Origin: Pseudomonadota bacterium
Lineage (GTDB): Bacteria; Pseudomonadota; Alphaproteobacteria; Rhizobiales; Xanthobacteraceae
DNA length: 64,000 nucleotides
NCBI GenBank assembly: GCA_023404675.1
Contig: JAEYAW010000036.1
Coordinates: 62,001 to 126,000, forward strand
Direction: 5' to 3'
Part shown: positions 17,548-26,642 of the stretch, one piece after another
Layout: every line of letters begins with the position of its first letter
How positions within the stretch are numbered: the stretch's first letter is position 1
Notes under the pieces: generated by a model
Told to the model about the DNA's origin: nothing
Databases searched by the model: none
The model's input: the letters and a program-made list of their open reading frames with translations, nothing else
Program-made: the position numbers and the translations under genes

Positions 17548-19269
17548 TCACGATCCGATCAGCCCGGTATCGTGCACCGGCTTGCCGCCCAGCAAGGTCG
17601 TGAGCACCCGCGCCTCGGGAATGCGATCCTCGTCCATCGTCATGATGTCGTCGGACAGGATCGCGAGGTCGGCGAGTTTGCCGGGCTCGATCGAACCGAT
17701 GCGGTGCTCCCAGAATGCCGCATAGGCCGCGTTGTAGGTCGCCAGCCGCAGCGCCTCGTTGCGGGTGATCTTCTGACGCGGCAGCCCGAACACATGGCCG
17801 GTGACGCCGCCCTTGCGGGCAAGGCTTTCCCAGAAGGTGAAGATCGGATCGTAGGGCCGGCCATCGGTCGATTGCGAGACCATCACGCCGCCGTCGATCC
17901 AGTCGCGCAGCGGCACGGCGTCGGCCGCCATCGTCTCCCCGAAGCATTTCAGATACACGCCGTCGTAGTTCCACAGAAAGTTCACGGTGGTGGTCGCGAC
18001 CACACCCAGCCTGCGGCAGACATCCAGATTGGCGGGCGATGGAAACTGGCAGTGCTCGATCACCCAGCGCTTGCCGAGAATCGGAATCTCGCGATCGATC
18101 GTCTCGAACATCGCCAGCACCTTGTCGATGGCGCCGCCTCCGGCGCACTGCACCTGAACCCGCAGATTGGCGCGGGCGGCGCGGAGCAGCGCGTCGAAAA
18201 ATGTCTCGTCCGGTGTGTGCTGGACGCCGAGCCAGACGTGGCCCCGCGCGCCGACATAGGGCTCGCGCATCAGGCAGGCGCCGATCGCGGTGGCGCTGTC
18301 GAACGAATAGCCGAGGCCGCCGAACCGCAGCAGATCGTCGCCGAAACCGTCGCCCGCGGCATACAGCGCGGTCTCGTCGATGAACTGCTGGCCGCGCTGC
18401 GGATCATTGAACAGCGGCTGCGGCCAGGCAACAACGAAATAGGTGCGCACCGTCAGTTGCTGACGTCGCCACAGATCGGCGTAGGCGACCTGCTGCGGCC
18501 GGGGAATGCCGTGGCCCTCATAGATGGCCGTGACGCCGGCGCGATTGAACGCCCGCATGCCAGCCTCGACCGCCGCATTCATGTCGGCCTGATCCATCGG
18601 CGGAATCATCGGAAACAGCGCGCGGGGCCCGCGAATCGTGCCGTAGGTATCCGGCATCAGTTTCGGGAAGTTGTAATCCCGGAAGATGCCGGTCGGGCTG
18701 CCGCTCTCGTCGGTGTCGATCTCAATGCCGGCCGGCGTTTCGGTGCGGCCGGTGATGCCTGCGATTCCGATGGCGGCGCTGTTGGCGATTGCGACTCCCG
18801 GGGCGATCAGGGCCGGCGGTTCGATATAGACCGGATTGTCCGGCGCCACCTTGTCGAGGTCGTGCCGGGTCGGCCAGCGGCCCTCGCGCAGCGCGGCGGG
18901 AAACGCGAACACCTCGGGCTCGCTGGCGAGCGGGTTGCAGACGATCCATTCGCCGGGCCTGCGCTTGCCGACTTCGCTGCGTACCACTGCGAGCACATCG
19001 TCGATCGATGCGCATCCATCAAATGACGGCTTCAAGAACTTCAGTCCGGCGCCGTCCATGTGCGGATGGCCGTCGACGAAGCCGGGCACCACGGTGCGGC
19101 CGTCGAGGTCGATCTTGCGGGTGCCGGGCCCGGACAGCGCGAGCATGTCGTCCGATGAACCAACTGCGACGATCTGGTCGCCGCGGATCGCAACCGCTTC
19201 GGCCACGGAGTCGCGTGCGTCCACCGTATAGACGCGGCCGTGGTGCAGGATCTTGTCCGGAGCTGTCAT
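17548..19269 (-). CDS. YtcJ-type (amidohydrolase-3) metal-dependent hydrolase, copy B
   Basis: A 573-residue paralogue of the protein encoded at 10609-12333, with matching landmarks throughout: PGFVDGHPHMDGAG (metal His pair), EHCQFPSPAN, STDGRPYDPIFTFWES (catalytic Asp), GSIEPGKLADLAILSDDIMT and TLLGGKPVHDTGL at the end. First gene of the minus-strand set YtcJ - MBL hydrolase - DUF1989 - hypothetical. Similar but not identical paralogues in one cluster suggest two related amides, or successive steps. Confidence 0.86.
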   Translation of the reverse strand: MTAPDKILHHGRVYTVDARDSVAEAVAIRGDQIVAVGSSDDMLALSGPGTRKIDLDGRTVVPGFVDGHPHMDGAGLKFLKPSFDGCASIDDVLAVVRSEVGKRRPGEWIVCNPLASEPEVFAFPAALREGRWPTRHDLDKVAPDNPVYIEPPALIAPGVAIANSAAIGIAGITGRTETPAGIEIDTDESGSPTGIFRDYNFPKLMPDTYGTIRGPRALFPMIPPMDQADMNAAVEAGMRAFNRAGVTAIYEGHGIPRPQQVAYADLWRRQQLTVRTYFVVAWPQPLFNDPQRGQQFIDETALYAAGDGFGDDLLRFGGLGYSFDSATAIGACLMREPYVGARGHVWLGVQHTPDETFFDALLRAARANLRVQVQCAGGGAIDKVLAMFETIDREIPILGKRWVIEHCQFPSPANLDVCRRLGVVATTTVNFLWNYDGVYLKCFGETMAADAVPLRDWIDGGVMVSQSTDGRPYDPIFTFWESLARKGGVTGHVFGLPRQKITRNEALRLATYNAAYAAFWEHRIGSIEPGKLADLAILSDDIMTMDEDRIPEARVLTTLLGGKPVHDTGLIGS

Positions 19270-19412
19270 GCGGAATCCACGAGTCTACGACCTCGCGCCT
19301 CCGTGCGGAGGCCGAGCAACGTGTTTATTAAATGCAGCTTGTTGTCATGAAATCAATAGATTTTATAAAACATCGTCGGTATAACCCGGCGAAACGCAAA
19401 TCCGGGGGCATC

Positions 19413-20903
19413 ATGAAGCAGGCGCTGACCCAATCCGCGACGACCGTGCCGCTGCTGTCCAACTTCATCGGCGGCAGTTTCATCGGCCCGGCCGGGGCGA
19501 CGTTCGAGAACCGCAACCCGATCAACGGCGAGGTGATCAGTCTGGTGGCTGAAGCCGACGCCGCGACGGTCGACGAGGCGGTCGCTGCCGCGCGCCGCGC
19601 GCTGAAGGGACCATGGGGGAGGACCAGCGAGCAGGAACGGGCGGCGCTGCTGCGCAAGGTCGCCGATGGCATCATGCGCCGGTTCGACGAGTTTCTGGCG
19701 GCCGAGGTCGGCGACACTGGAAAGCCCGCGTCGCTGGCCTCGCATATCGATATTCCGCGCGGTGCAGCTAACTTCAACATCTTTGCCGACCAGATCCTGA
19801 CGCTGTCGACCGAGACTTTCCGGATGGCGACGCCCGACGGCAAGGGTGCGCTCAACTATGCGATCCGGACGCCGCGCGGCGTGATCGCGGTGGTGTGCCC
19901 GTGGAATCTGCCGCTGCTGCTGATGACCTGGAAAGTCGCGCCGGCGCTGGCCTGCGGCAATACCGTGGTGGTGAAGCCGTCGGAGGAGACACCGACCACC
20001 GCGACGCTGCTCGGCGAGGTGATGAACGAGGCTGGCATTCCGCCGGGCGTCTACAACGTCGTGCACGGCTTCGGGCCCGGCAGCGCCGGCGAATTCCTCA
20101 CCCGCCATCCGGGTGTCGATGGCATCACATTCACCGGGGAAACCGCCACCGGCACCGCGATCATGAAAGCCGCAGCCGATCAGGTCCGCCCGGTCTCGTT
20201 CGAACTCGGCGGCAAGAACGCCGCCGTGGTGTTCGCTGACTGCGATCTCGATAAGGCGATCGAAGGCACCATGCGGTCCGTGTTCGCCAATTGCGGTCAG
20301 GTCTGTCTCGGCACCGAGCGGGTCTATGTCGAGCGCCCGGTCTTCGACGCGTTCGTCGAGCGGCTGGCGTCCTTCGCCGGACAGTTGAAGGCGGGTGATC
20401 CGTTCGACAAGGCCACGACGATCGGACCGTTGATCAGCCAGGAGCATCGCCGCAAGGTCCTGTCCTATTACGACAGGGCGAAGAGCGAAGGGGCGAGGGT
20501 CGTGCTGGGCGGGGGCGTGCCGGAACTCGGCGCCGCGTTCCGGGGCGGCTCGTTCGTGCAGCCGACGATCTGGACCGGATTGCCGGAGACCTCTGCGGTG
20601 ATCCGCGAGGAGATTTTCGGTCCGTGCTGCCACATCGCGCCGTTCGACAGCGAGGATGAGGCGATCGCGCTCGCCAATGACAGTCCCTATGGCCTTGCCA
20701 CCTCGATCTGGACCGAAAACCTGACCCGGGCGCATCGCGTCGCCGCGCAGATCGACGTCGGCATCAGCTGGGTCAATTCCTGGTTCCTGCGCGACCTCCG
20801 GACGCCTTTCGGCGGCTCGAAGCAATCGGGCATCGGCCGGGAAGGCGGCGTCCATTCGATGGAGTTCTATACGGAACTCCGCAACGTCTGCATCAAGCTC
20901 TGA
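19413..20903 (+). CDS. Aldehyde dehydrogenase, 2-hydroxy/2-aminomuconic-semialdehyde type
   Basis: A 496-residue NAD-dependent ALDH. Catalytic Cys in NCGQVCLGTERVYV, general-base Glu in VSFELGGKNAAV, the Asn in CPWNLPLLLMTWK and a cofactor loop FTGETATG are all present. It resembles DmpC/XylG/HpaE enzymes that oxidise ring-cleavage semialdehydes, fitting the hydratase, aldolase and HAO-like genes that follow. I take ATG at 19413 because it follows a G-rich site; an in-frame ATG at 19332 would add an atypical 27-residue leader inside the AT-rich promoter gap. Confidence 0.87.
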   Translation: MKQALTQSATTVPLLSNFIGGSFIGPAGATFENRNPINGEVISLVAEADAATVDEAVAAARRALKGPWGRTSEQERAALLRKVADGIMRRFDEFLAAEVGDTGKPASLASHIDIPRGAANFNIFADQILTLSTETFRMATPDGKGALNYAIRTPRGVIAVVCPWNLPLLLMTWKVAPALACGNTVVVKPSEETPTTATLLGEVMNEAGIPPGVYNVVHGFGPGSAGEFLTRHPGVDGITFTGETATGTAIMKAAADQVRPVSFELGGKNAAVVFADCDLDKAIEGTMRSVFANCGQVCLGTERVYVERPVFDAFVERLASFAGQLKAGDPFDKATTIGPLISQEHRRKVLSYYDRAKSEGARVVLGGGVPELGAAFRGGSFVQPTIWTGLPETSAVIREEIFGPCCHIAPFDSEDEAIALANDSPYGLATSIWTENLTRAHRVAAQIDVGISWVNSWFLRDLRTPFGGSKQSGIGREGGVHSMEFYTELRNVCIKL

Positions 20904-20933
20904 TCAAGAAACGACCGAGAGGAAATCTCACGC

Positions 20934-21716
20934 ATGCTTACCGACGACCAGCGCGCCAAGGCGGCCGACATCCTGATTGAGGCCGAGCGGACCCGCGAGC
21001 CCGCGCTCCAGCTCTCCAAGACCTTTCCCGACATCGAGATCGAGGATTCCTACGCGATCCAGAGCGAGGTGACGCGGCGCAAGGTCGCGCAGGGCCGAAC
21101 GGTGATCGGCCACAAGGTCGGGCTGACCTCGAAGGCGATGCAGCAATCGTCGCAGATCGATGAGCCCGACTATGGCCATCTGCTCGACGACATGATGCTG
21201 GCCGATGGCGCGAAGGTGCCGCACGCCAACTACTGCGTGCCGCGCGTCGAGCCGGAACTGGCCTTCGTGCTGGGCAAGCCGCTGAAGGGGCCGGGCGTCG
21301 GGCTGCTCGACGTGCTGCGCGCCACCGAATATGTGGTGCCGGCGATCGAGATCATCGATGCGCGCGTGCAGAATCCGCGCAAGATCTTCGACACGGTCGC
21401 CGACAACGGCGCGGCCGCCGGCATCGTGCTTGGCGGCCGTCCGGTGAAGCCGACCGAGGTCGATCTGCGCTGGGTGGGCGCGATCTTCTATCGCAACTCC
21501 GAGATCGAGGAGACCGGGCTCGCCGCCGGCGTGCTCGGCAATCCGGCGATGGGCATCGCCTGGCTCGCCAACAAGGTCGGACGGTTCGGCACGGTGCTCG
21601 AACCGGGCCACATCATGCTGTCGGGCTCGTTCACGCGGCCGGTGTGGGCCGCGAAGGGCGACACCCTGCATGCCGATTTCGGGCCGCTCGGCGCGGTCGC
21701 CGTGCAGTTCGTGTGA
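20934..21716 (+). CDS. 2-oxo-alkenoate hydratase (HpaH / 2-oxopent-4-enoate hydratase family)
   Basis: A 260-residue FAH-fold protein with family motifs HKVGLTSKAMQQ, PRVEPELAFVLGKPL (metal Glu pair) and LSGSFTRPVWAAKGD. It adds water to a 2-oxo-enoate after the dehydrogenase and decarboxylase steps of meta-cleavage. Closest in appearance to HpaH (2-oxohept-3-enedioate hydratase); a 4-oxalocrotonate decarboxylase role cannot be excluded because both belong to one family. The stop overlaps the aldolase start. Confidence 0.86.
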   Translation: MLTDDQRAKAADILIEAERTREPALQLSKTFPDIEIEDSYAIQSEVTRRKVAQGRTVIGHKVGLTSKAMQQSSQIDEPDYGHLLDDMMLADGAKVPHANYCVPRVEPELAFVLGKPLKGPGVGLLDVLRATEYVVPAIEIIDARVQNPRKIFDTVADNGAAAGIVLGGRPVKPTEVDLRWVGAIFYRNSEIEETGLAAGVLGNPAMGIAWLANKVGRFGTVLEPGHIMLSGSFTRPVWAAKGDTLHADFGPLGAVAVQFV

Positions 21717-22495
21717 TGGCGGTCCCGATGCAGACGCCGCAAAATGCCTTCAAGCGCCGGCTGCTTGCGGGCGAGTTGCAGATCGGCCTGTGGTCGAGCC
21801 TGTGCAGCACCATCGCGGCCGAGATCGTCGGCGACAGCGGATTCGACTGGGTCCTGCTCGATACGGAACACGCGCCGAACGAGCCGCCCGGCGTTCTGGC
21901 GCAGTTGCAGGCCTTCGCCACCGGCACCGCGCAGGTGGTCGTCCGGCCGGCGTGGAACGATGCGGTGATCATCAAGCGGCTGCTGGATATCGGCGCGCAG
22001 ACGCTGCTCGTTCCGTTCGTCCAGAATGCGGAGGAGGCAAAGCGCGCCGTCGCCGCCTGCCGCTATCCTCCGGCCGGAATCCGCGGCATCACCGCCGGCG
22101 GCCGCGCCAGCCGGTTCGGCCGCGCCGCCAATTATCTGAAGGAGGCGGACTCCCAGGTTTGCGTGCTGGTGCAGACCGAGACCGAAACGGCGATCGATCG
22201 CATTCCCGAAATCGCTGCGGTGGAGGGCGTCGATGGCATCTTCGTCGGTCCGTCGGATCTCAGCGCGTCGATGGGACACATCGGCAATCCGCTGCACCCG
22301 GATGTGCAGCGAGCGATCGAGAAAGCGGGCCGGAGCATAGCCGATGCGGGGAAAGCCGGTGGCATTCTTACCGGCGTCGAAGCCGACGCGCGGCGCTACA
22401 TCGAATGGGGCTATCGTTTCGTCGCGGTCGGAACCGATATCGGGCTGCTGGCGAAGCACGCCGATGCTCTGGCCGCCGCATTCCGCAAGGCATGA
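21716..22495 (+). CDS. HpcH/HpaI-type class II aldolase
   Basis: A 259-residue pyruvate aldolase with motifs LWSSLCSTIAAEIVGDSGFD, LLDTEHAP (Glu/His), a metal Glu in VLVQTETE and the Asp in DGIFVGPSDLSASMG. It splits a 4-hydroxy-2-oxo acid into pyruvate and an aldehyde, the last step of the lower meta pathway. ATG at 21716 overlaps the hydratase stop (TGATG). Confidence 0.88.
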   Translation: MAVPMQTPQNAFKRRLLAGELQIGLWSSLCSTIAAEIVGDSGFDWVLLDTEHAPNEPPGVLAQLQAFATGTAQVVVRPAWNDAVIIKRLLDIGAQTLLVPFVQNAEEAKRAVAACRYPPAGIRGITAGGRASRFGRAANYLKEADSQVCVLVQTETETAIDRIPEIAAVEGVDGIFVGPSDLSASMGHIGNPLHPDVQRAIEKAGRSIADAGKAGGILTGVEADARRYIEWGYRFVAVGTDIGLLAKHADALAAAFRKA

Positions 22496-22569
22496 TGCGG
22501 ACATTGTACGCGTGGGTATGACGGCGGGGATGATCCGGCCGGAATCCGAATGCTGAACGGGAGAGAGTG

Positions 22570-23103
22570 ATGAAGCAGCTTCCAGTCATTGAGCTTCAGG
22601 ACATCGCCAGGGAACTGGCCGAGAGCGGAAAGCGGGTCAAGGTGCTGTGGCAGGAGCCCGGTTCGCTGGCCTTCGTCGCACGGGGCCGCGAATACCGCAG
22701 CGAGTTTCACATCAACGGCAGCGATGAAGTGACCTACATGATCAAGGGTCAGATGAACCTTCATTATCGCACGCCGGACGGCAAGGAAGAGATCGCGGTC
22801 ATCCCGGAAGGCGCGACCAACTGGATGCCCCCGGGCGTGCCGCATTCGCCGCGGTTCCCGCCGGATGCCTTCGCGCTGATCGTGGAGCGCCAGCGTCATG
22901 AAGGCGAGATCGACAAGTTTCACTGGTACTGCCAGAACTGCGGTAACTTCCTGCACGAGGAGACCTTCGTGGTCAGCGACTATCGCGCCGATCCCGTGTC
23001 GCAGGCCTACAAGCGGTTCTTCGACAACGAGGATGCGCGCACCTGCAAGACGTGCGGCACCGTGATGCCGAATGCGCTGGCCGAGACGCCGAAAGCATCC
23101 TGA
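22570..23103 (+). CDS. 3-hydroxyanthranilate 3,4-dioxygenase-like cupin
   Basis: A 177-residue cupin. The metal ligands of the HAO family are visible: His and Glu in FHINGSDEVTYMIKGQ and His in MPPGVPHSPRF. Two CxxC pairs (WYCQNCG, CKTCG) form the second, rubredoxin-like iron site found in bacterial HAO. The enzyme opens an ortho-amino-phenolic acid ring to a 2-amino-3-carboxymuconate-type semialdehyde. Start is ATG at 22570 (GAGAGAG upstream); a GTG immediately before also fits. It ends the operon with the dehydrogenase, hydratase and aldolase genes. Confidence 0.84.
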   Translation: MKQLPVIELQDIARELAESGKRVKVLWQEPGSLAFVARGREYRSEFHINGSDEVTYMIKGQMNLHYRTPDGKEEIAVIPEGATNWMPPGVPHSPRFPPDAFALIVERQRHEGEIDKFHWYCQNCGNFLHEETFVVSDYRADPVSQAYKRFFDNEDARTCKTCGTVMPNALAETPKAS

Positions 23104-23160
23104 AAGAAGCTGCCGGGCGCGCCCGCGATCGACAAATCCGGAATGCAAAATCCGCAATGC

Positions 23161-23196
23161 AAAAGGGAGCGCCGATGGTCCGGCGCTCCCTTTTTG
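23161..23196. terminator. Bidirectional Rho-independent terminator
   Basis: An 11-bp GC-rich stem (GGGAGCGCCG ... CGGCGCTCCC) is flanked by AAAA on the left and TTTTT on the right. It can end both the plus-strand dioxygenase operon and the convergent minus-strand liv operon. Confidence 0.85.
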
Positions 23197-23245
23197 TTTG
23201 TTGTTTGTGCCGGCAGCTTGTTTGTGGCGGCAATGCCGGCGCTTG

Positions 23246-23965
23246 TCAGGCGAGGCCCATATAGGCCTGCTGCACCATCGGGTCGTTTGCGAGTTGCGCG
23301 GTCGGTCCGCTGATCCTTACCCGGCCCGAATCCACCACCACGCCGCGGCTGGTGAGTTCGAACGCCGTGGCGACATCCTGCTCGACCAGCAGCAGCGACA
23401 ATCCCTCCTGCATGATCTGGCGCAGCGCGCCGCCGAGATTGTCGACCACTTTGGGTGCGAGGCCGAGCGATAGTTCGTCGATCATCAGCAGTTTCGGCGC
23501 GCTCATGATGCCGCGGGCGATCGCGCACATCTGCTGCTCGCCGCCTGACAGTGTCCCGGTCGCCTGATGGCGGCGCTCGGCGAGGATCGGAAACAGCGTC
23601 AGCATGCGGTCGAGGTCGCGCTTGATCTCCACCTTGTCGCTGCGCAGATAAGCGCCGGTCAGCAGGTTGTCGATCACGTTCATCGGGCCGAACAGCCGCC
23701 GGCCCTCGGGCACATGGACGACGCCGCGCGACAGAATGTGCCTGGGCGGCAGGTTGGTGATCTCCTCGCCGCGAAATTCGATACGGCCCGAGCGGGCATG
23801 CAGCAGGCCGGAGAGCGTGCGAAGCAGGGTGCTCTTTCCGGCGCCGTTGGACCCGACGAGGCACACGGCTTCGCCTTCGCCGACCTCGAGGTCGATGCCC
23901 CAAAGGATCTGGATGTCGCCGTAGCCGGAGACGAGATTGCTGACGGTAAGCAGCGGCTTAGTCAT
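23246..23965 (-). CDS. livF: HAAT ABC transporter ATPase LivF (system 2)
   Basis: A 239-residue ATPase with Walker A GSNGAGKST, signature LSGGEQQMCAIARGI and a Walker B with Leu after DE (LLMIDELSLGLAP), an unusual but tolerated change. The start at 23965 overlaps the livG stop by eight bases (ATGACTAA). Last gene of the second transporter operon. Confidence 0.9.
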   Translation of the reverse strand: MTKPLLTVSNLVSGYGDIQILWGIDLEVGEGEAVCLVGSNGAGKSTLLRTLSGLLHARSGRIEFRGEEITNLPPRHILSRGVVHVPEGRRLFGPMNVIDNLLTGAYLRSDKVEIKRDLDRMLTLFPILAERRHQATGTLSGGEQQMCAIARGIMSAPKLLMIDELSLGLAPKVVDNLGGALRQIMQEGLSLLLVEQDVATAFELTSRGVVVDSGRVRISGPTAQLANDPMVQQAYMGLA

Positions 23966-24710
23966 GACGCACCATTTGACGTTCGGCAAAGCGCGAGCCC
24001 AGATAGGCTTCGATAACGCGGGGGTCGCGGATAACGTCCGCCGCCGGATCATCGGCGATCAGTTCGCCGTGATGCAGCACGACGATGCGGCTGCACAGCC
24101 CGGTCACGACCTTGAGCAGATGCTCGATGATCACGATCGAGATTCCGCGCGCGGCGATGGCCCGGATCAGGTCGAGCGCCTGCTCGATCTCCGCCGAGTT
24201 CAGGCCGGCATTGACCTCATCGAGCATCAGGATGTGCGGATTCATCGCCAGGCTTTTCGCCAGTTCGAGCCGCTTGCGATAGGCGAGCGTCAACTGTTCG
24301 GCCGGACGATCGGCGAAAGCGGCCAGTCCGGTGAACCGGAGATGCTCCATTGCGGCTGCGCGCGCATCGTCCATCGATTCGACGCCGGCCGCGAACATCG
24401 CGCCTGCCATCACGTTCTCGACGACCGTCATCTCCGGAAACGGCTGCACCACCTGAAATGTCCGCGCGATGCCGCGCGCGGAAATCTGGAACGGCTTCAG
24501 CCGCTGGATCGGTTCGCCTTTGTGCAGCACTTCGCCGGAGGTTGCGGGGTAGACGCCGGTGATGATGTTCACCAGCGTGCTTTTTCCCGCGCCGTTGGGA
24601 CCGATCAGGCCGACGATCTGTCCGGGTTCGAGCGTCAGCGAGACGTTGCGGATGGCATGGATGCCGCCGAACGAGCGGCTGACACCCTTGAGTTCGAGAA
24701 GAGCACTCAT
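23958..24710 (-). CDS. livG: HAAT ABC transporter ATPase LivG (system 2)
   Basis: A 250-residue ATPase with Walker A GPNGAGKST, a divergent signature (QLTLAYRKRLELAKSL) and Walker B ILMLDEVNAGLN, where Val replaces the usual Pro. Both variants belong to a known LivG subgroup. It overlaps livM by four bases and livF by eight. Confidence 0.91.
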   Translation of the reverse strand: MSALLELKGVSRSFGGIHAIRNVSLTLEPGQIVGLIGPNGAGKSTLVNIITGVYPATSGEVLHKGEPIQRLKPFQISARGIARTFQVVQPFPEMTVVENVMAGAMFAAGVESMDDARAAAMEHLRFTGLAAFADRPAEQLTLAYRKRLELAKSLAMNPHILMLDEVNAGLNSAEIEQALDLIRAIAARGISIVIIEHLLKVVTGLCSRIVVLHHGELIADDPAADVIRDPRVIEAYLGSRFAERQMVRHD

Positions 24711-25642
24711 GTGGAGGCCACCTTGCGCCGGAAGGCGTTGGCGCGGATCGAGGACAGGCCGGCGGGCAGGAACAGGATCAGGATCACAATCAACAGGCCG
24801 AGTGTGCCGGTATGGAACTGAAGGAGGTTGCGCCAGACGATCTCGTCCAGCACCAGAAAGGCGACCGCGCCGATGATCGGACCGAAAACCGTGCCCATGC
24901 CGCCGAGCAGAGCCATCAGGATCGGCTTGATCGAGAACAGAACGTCATAAGCGTCGGTCGGCTCGATATAGCCGGTCCAGGACGCGTAGATGCCGCCGGC
25001 CGCCGCCGCGAAGGCGCCCGACATCGTGAAGGCGATAACCTTGTAGCGGGTGGTGTCGACGCCGACGATGTTGGCCGCGTCTTCATTCTGCCGGATGCAG
25101 TTGAGCGCAAAGCCGATCCGGTTGTGGGCAATCGCATAGGTGGTCGCGAACGCGACGGCCATCAACGCCAGCATCGCGTAGAAAAAGAATATCGCGAGCG
25201 CCGCCGGCGACCAGCCGAAGAATGGCAGGTTGAGGCCCATGCCGCCGCCGGTCAGCCAGGTCCAGCCGTTGGTGAGTTCGCGCAGCACCTCGGCGACCAC
25301 CAGCGTGGCGATTGCGAACGCGTGTCCGCGCAGCCGCAGCACCACGTGGCCGAGCGCATACGCGAACGCCACGCCGATCACCACCGCCGCGCACCACGCG
25401 AGCGGCGCCGGAACGCCGCTCGACTGGATCACGCCGGCGGAATAGGCGCCGAGGCCGAAGAAGGCCGCGATGCCGAACATCGGGTATCCGGCGAAGCCGC
25501 CGACGAAGTTCCATGCCATCGTCAGCGTGGCATACATCATGGCGCTCGTCGCCATGCGCAGCAGGTAGTTGTTGCCGAGCAGCGGCATGGCCAGCAGGAG
25601 GACCGCTGCGATGGCGATGATTGGATAATGTTGCTTCTTCAT
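24707..25642 (-). CDS. livM: HAAT ABC transporter permease LivM (system 2)
   Basis: A 311-residue permease starting MKKQHYPIIAIAAVLLLAMP, with the LivM core (MFGIAAFFGLGAYSAG; HAFAIATLVVAEVLRELT) and coupling loop LMALLGGMGTVFGPIIGA. It ends in a short basic cytoplasmic tail. Start and stop each overlap the neighbouring liv genes. Confidence 0.91.
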   Translation of the reverse strand: MKKQHYPIIAIAAVLLLAMPLLGNNYLLRMATSAMMYATLTMAWNFVGGFAGYPMFGIAAFFGLGAYSAGVIQSSGVPAPLAWCAAVVIGVAFAYALGHVVLRLRGHAFAIATLVVAEVLRELTNGWTWLTGGGMGLNLPFFGWSPAALAIFFFYAMLALMAVAFATTYAIAHNRIGFALNCIRQNEDAANIVGVDTTRYKVIAFTMSGAFAAAAGGIYASWTGYIEPTDAYDVLFSIKPILMALLGGMGTVFGPIIGAVAFLVLDEIVWRNLLQFHTGTLGLLIVILILFLPAGLSSIRANAFRRKVAST

Positions 25643-26505
25643 CAGAAACCCTTGACGCCGAGAATGCCGTGCGGACGCGCCAGCAGGAGGATGATCAGGA
25701 CGATAAATGCGAGCGTGAGCGCGTATTCGGGGCCGAACAGCACCGCGCCGTAGCTTTCCAGCAGACCGAAGATCAGCCCGCCGACCGCTGCGCCGGGAAC
25801 GCTGCCGACGCCGCCGAGCACGCAGATGACGAAAGCCTTGCTGAGGAACAGGGGCCCCGACAGCGGCGCCACCGGGAAGGAGGCGCTGATCAGCGCGCCC
25901 GCCGCTCCGGCCAGAGCCCCGCCGATCGCAAAGGTGATCGCATAGGTGCGCTTGACATCGATGCCCATCAGCAGCGAGGCCTCGCGGTCAAACCGCACGG
26001 CGATGATCGCACGCCCGACCGATGTGAGCCGCAGGGTCAGCCAGAGCAGGAAGATCAGCAGGAATGCGATCACCGCAGAAGCCGCCCGATCCATCGGGAT
26101 GAAGATGTCTGCGATTTCCGCGACGCCGAGCGAGTTCTCCAGGATGATCTTGCGATAGTCGGCGGTAAACGCCACCAGCATCGCGTTGTTCATCATCAGT
26201 TCCAGACCGAAGGTCAGGATCAGCGTCACCAGCACCGGGCGAGTCACAACCCGGTTGACGATCAGGAGCTGCGTTACATAGCCGAGCGCACCGAGAATGA
26301 TCGCGGTGGAAATCACCGACACGAACGGATGAATGCCCAATGCTCCGTAGGAGAAAAAGGCGATGTAGAATCCGAGGACGATGAAAGAGCCGTGGAGCAG
26401 ATTGATGATGCTGAGCACGCCCCAGACCAGCGAAAACCCTGCCGCGATGCAGGCGTAGAGGCCGCCGAGGATCAGCCCATTGACGAGGTATTGAAAGAAT
26501 ATCAT
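25642..26505 (-). CDS. livH: HAAT ABC transporter permease LivH (system 2)
   Basis: A 287-residue permease with the standard LivH opening (MIFFQYLVNGLILGGLYACI), repeated hydrophobic segments and the coupling loop VICVLGGVGSVPGAAVGG. First membrane gene after livK; its TGA overlaps the livM ATG. Confidence 0.91.
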   Translation of the reverse strand: MIFFQYLVNGLILGGLYACIAAGFSLVWGVLSIINLLHGSFIVLGFYIAFFSYGALGIHPFVSVISTAIILGALGYVTQLLIVNRVVTRPVLVTLILTFGLELMMNNAMLVAFTADYRKIILENSLGVAEIADIFIPMDRAASAVIAFLLIFLLWLTLRLTSVGRAIIAVRFDREASLLMGIDVKRTYAITFAIGGALAGAAGALISASFPVAPLSGPLFLSKAFVICVLGGVGSVPGAAVGGLIFGLLESYGAVLFGPEYALTLAFIVLIILLLARPHGILGVKGF

Positions 26506-26576
26506 GAGCGGTTACGCCTGTAGGTGCTGTCGGGATCGCGGCGGCCGGCGAGCCGGCATCGTGCCGCGAGCGTCTG

Positions 26577-26611
26577 CCGTCTCCCGACGGAATGCGGCTG
26601 GCGGGAGACGG
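26577..26611 (-). terminator. Hairpin between livK and livH (system 2)
   Basis: A 10-bp perfect stem (CCGTCTCCCG ... CGGGAGACGG) without a T tract sits in the 137-bp gap after livK. Such hairpins often let the binding protein accumulate above the membrane subunits; partial termination or mRNA protection is inferred. Confidence 0.5.
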
Positions 26612-26642
26612 TGTTTGTGCAGGTGGGGATGCGTCGACAAAA

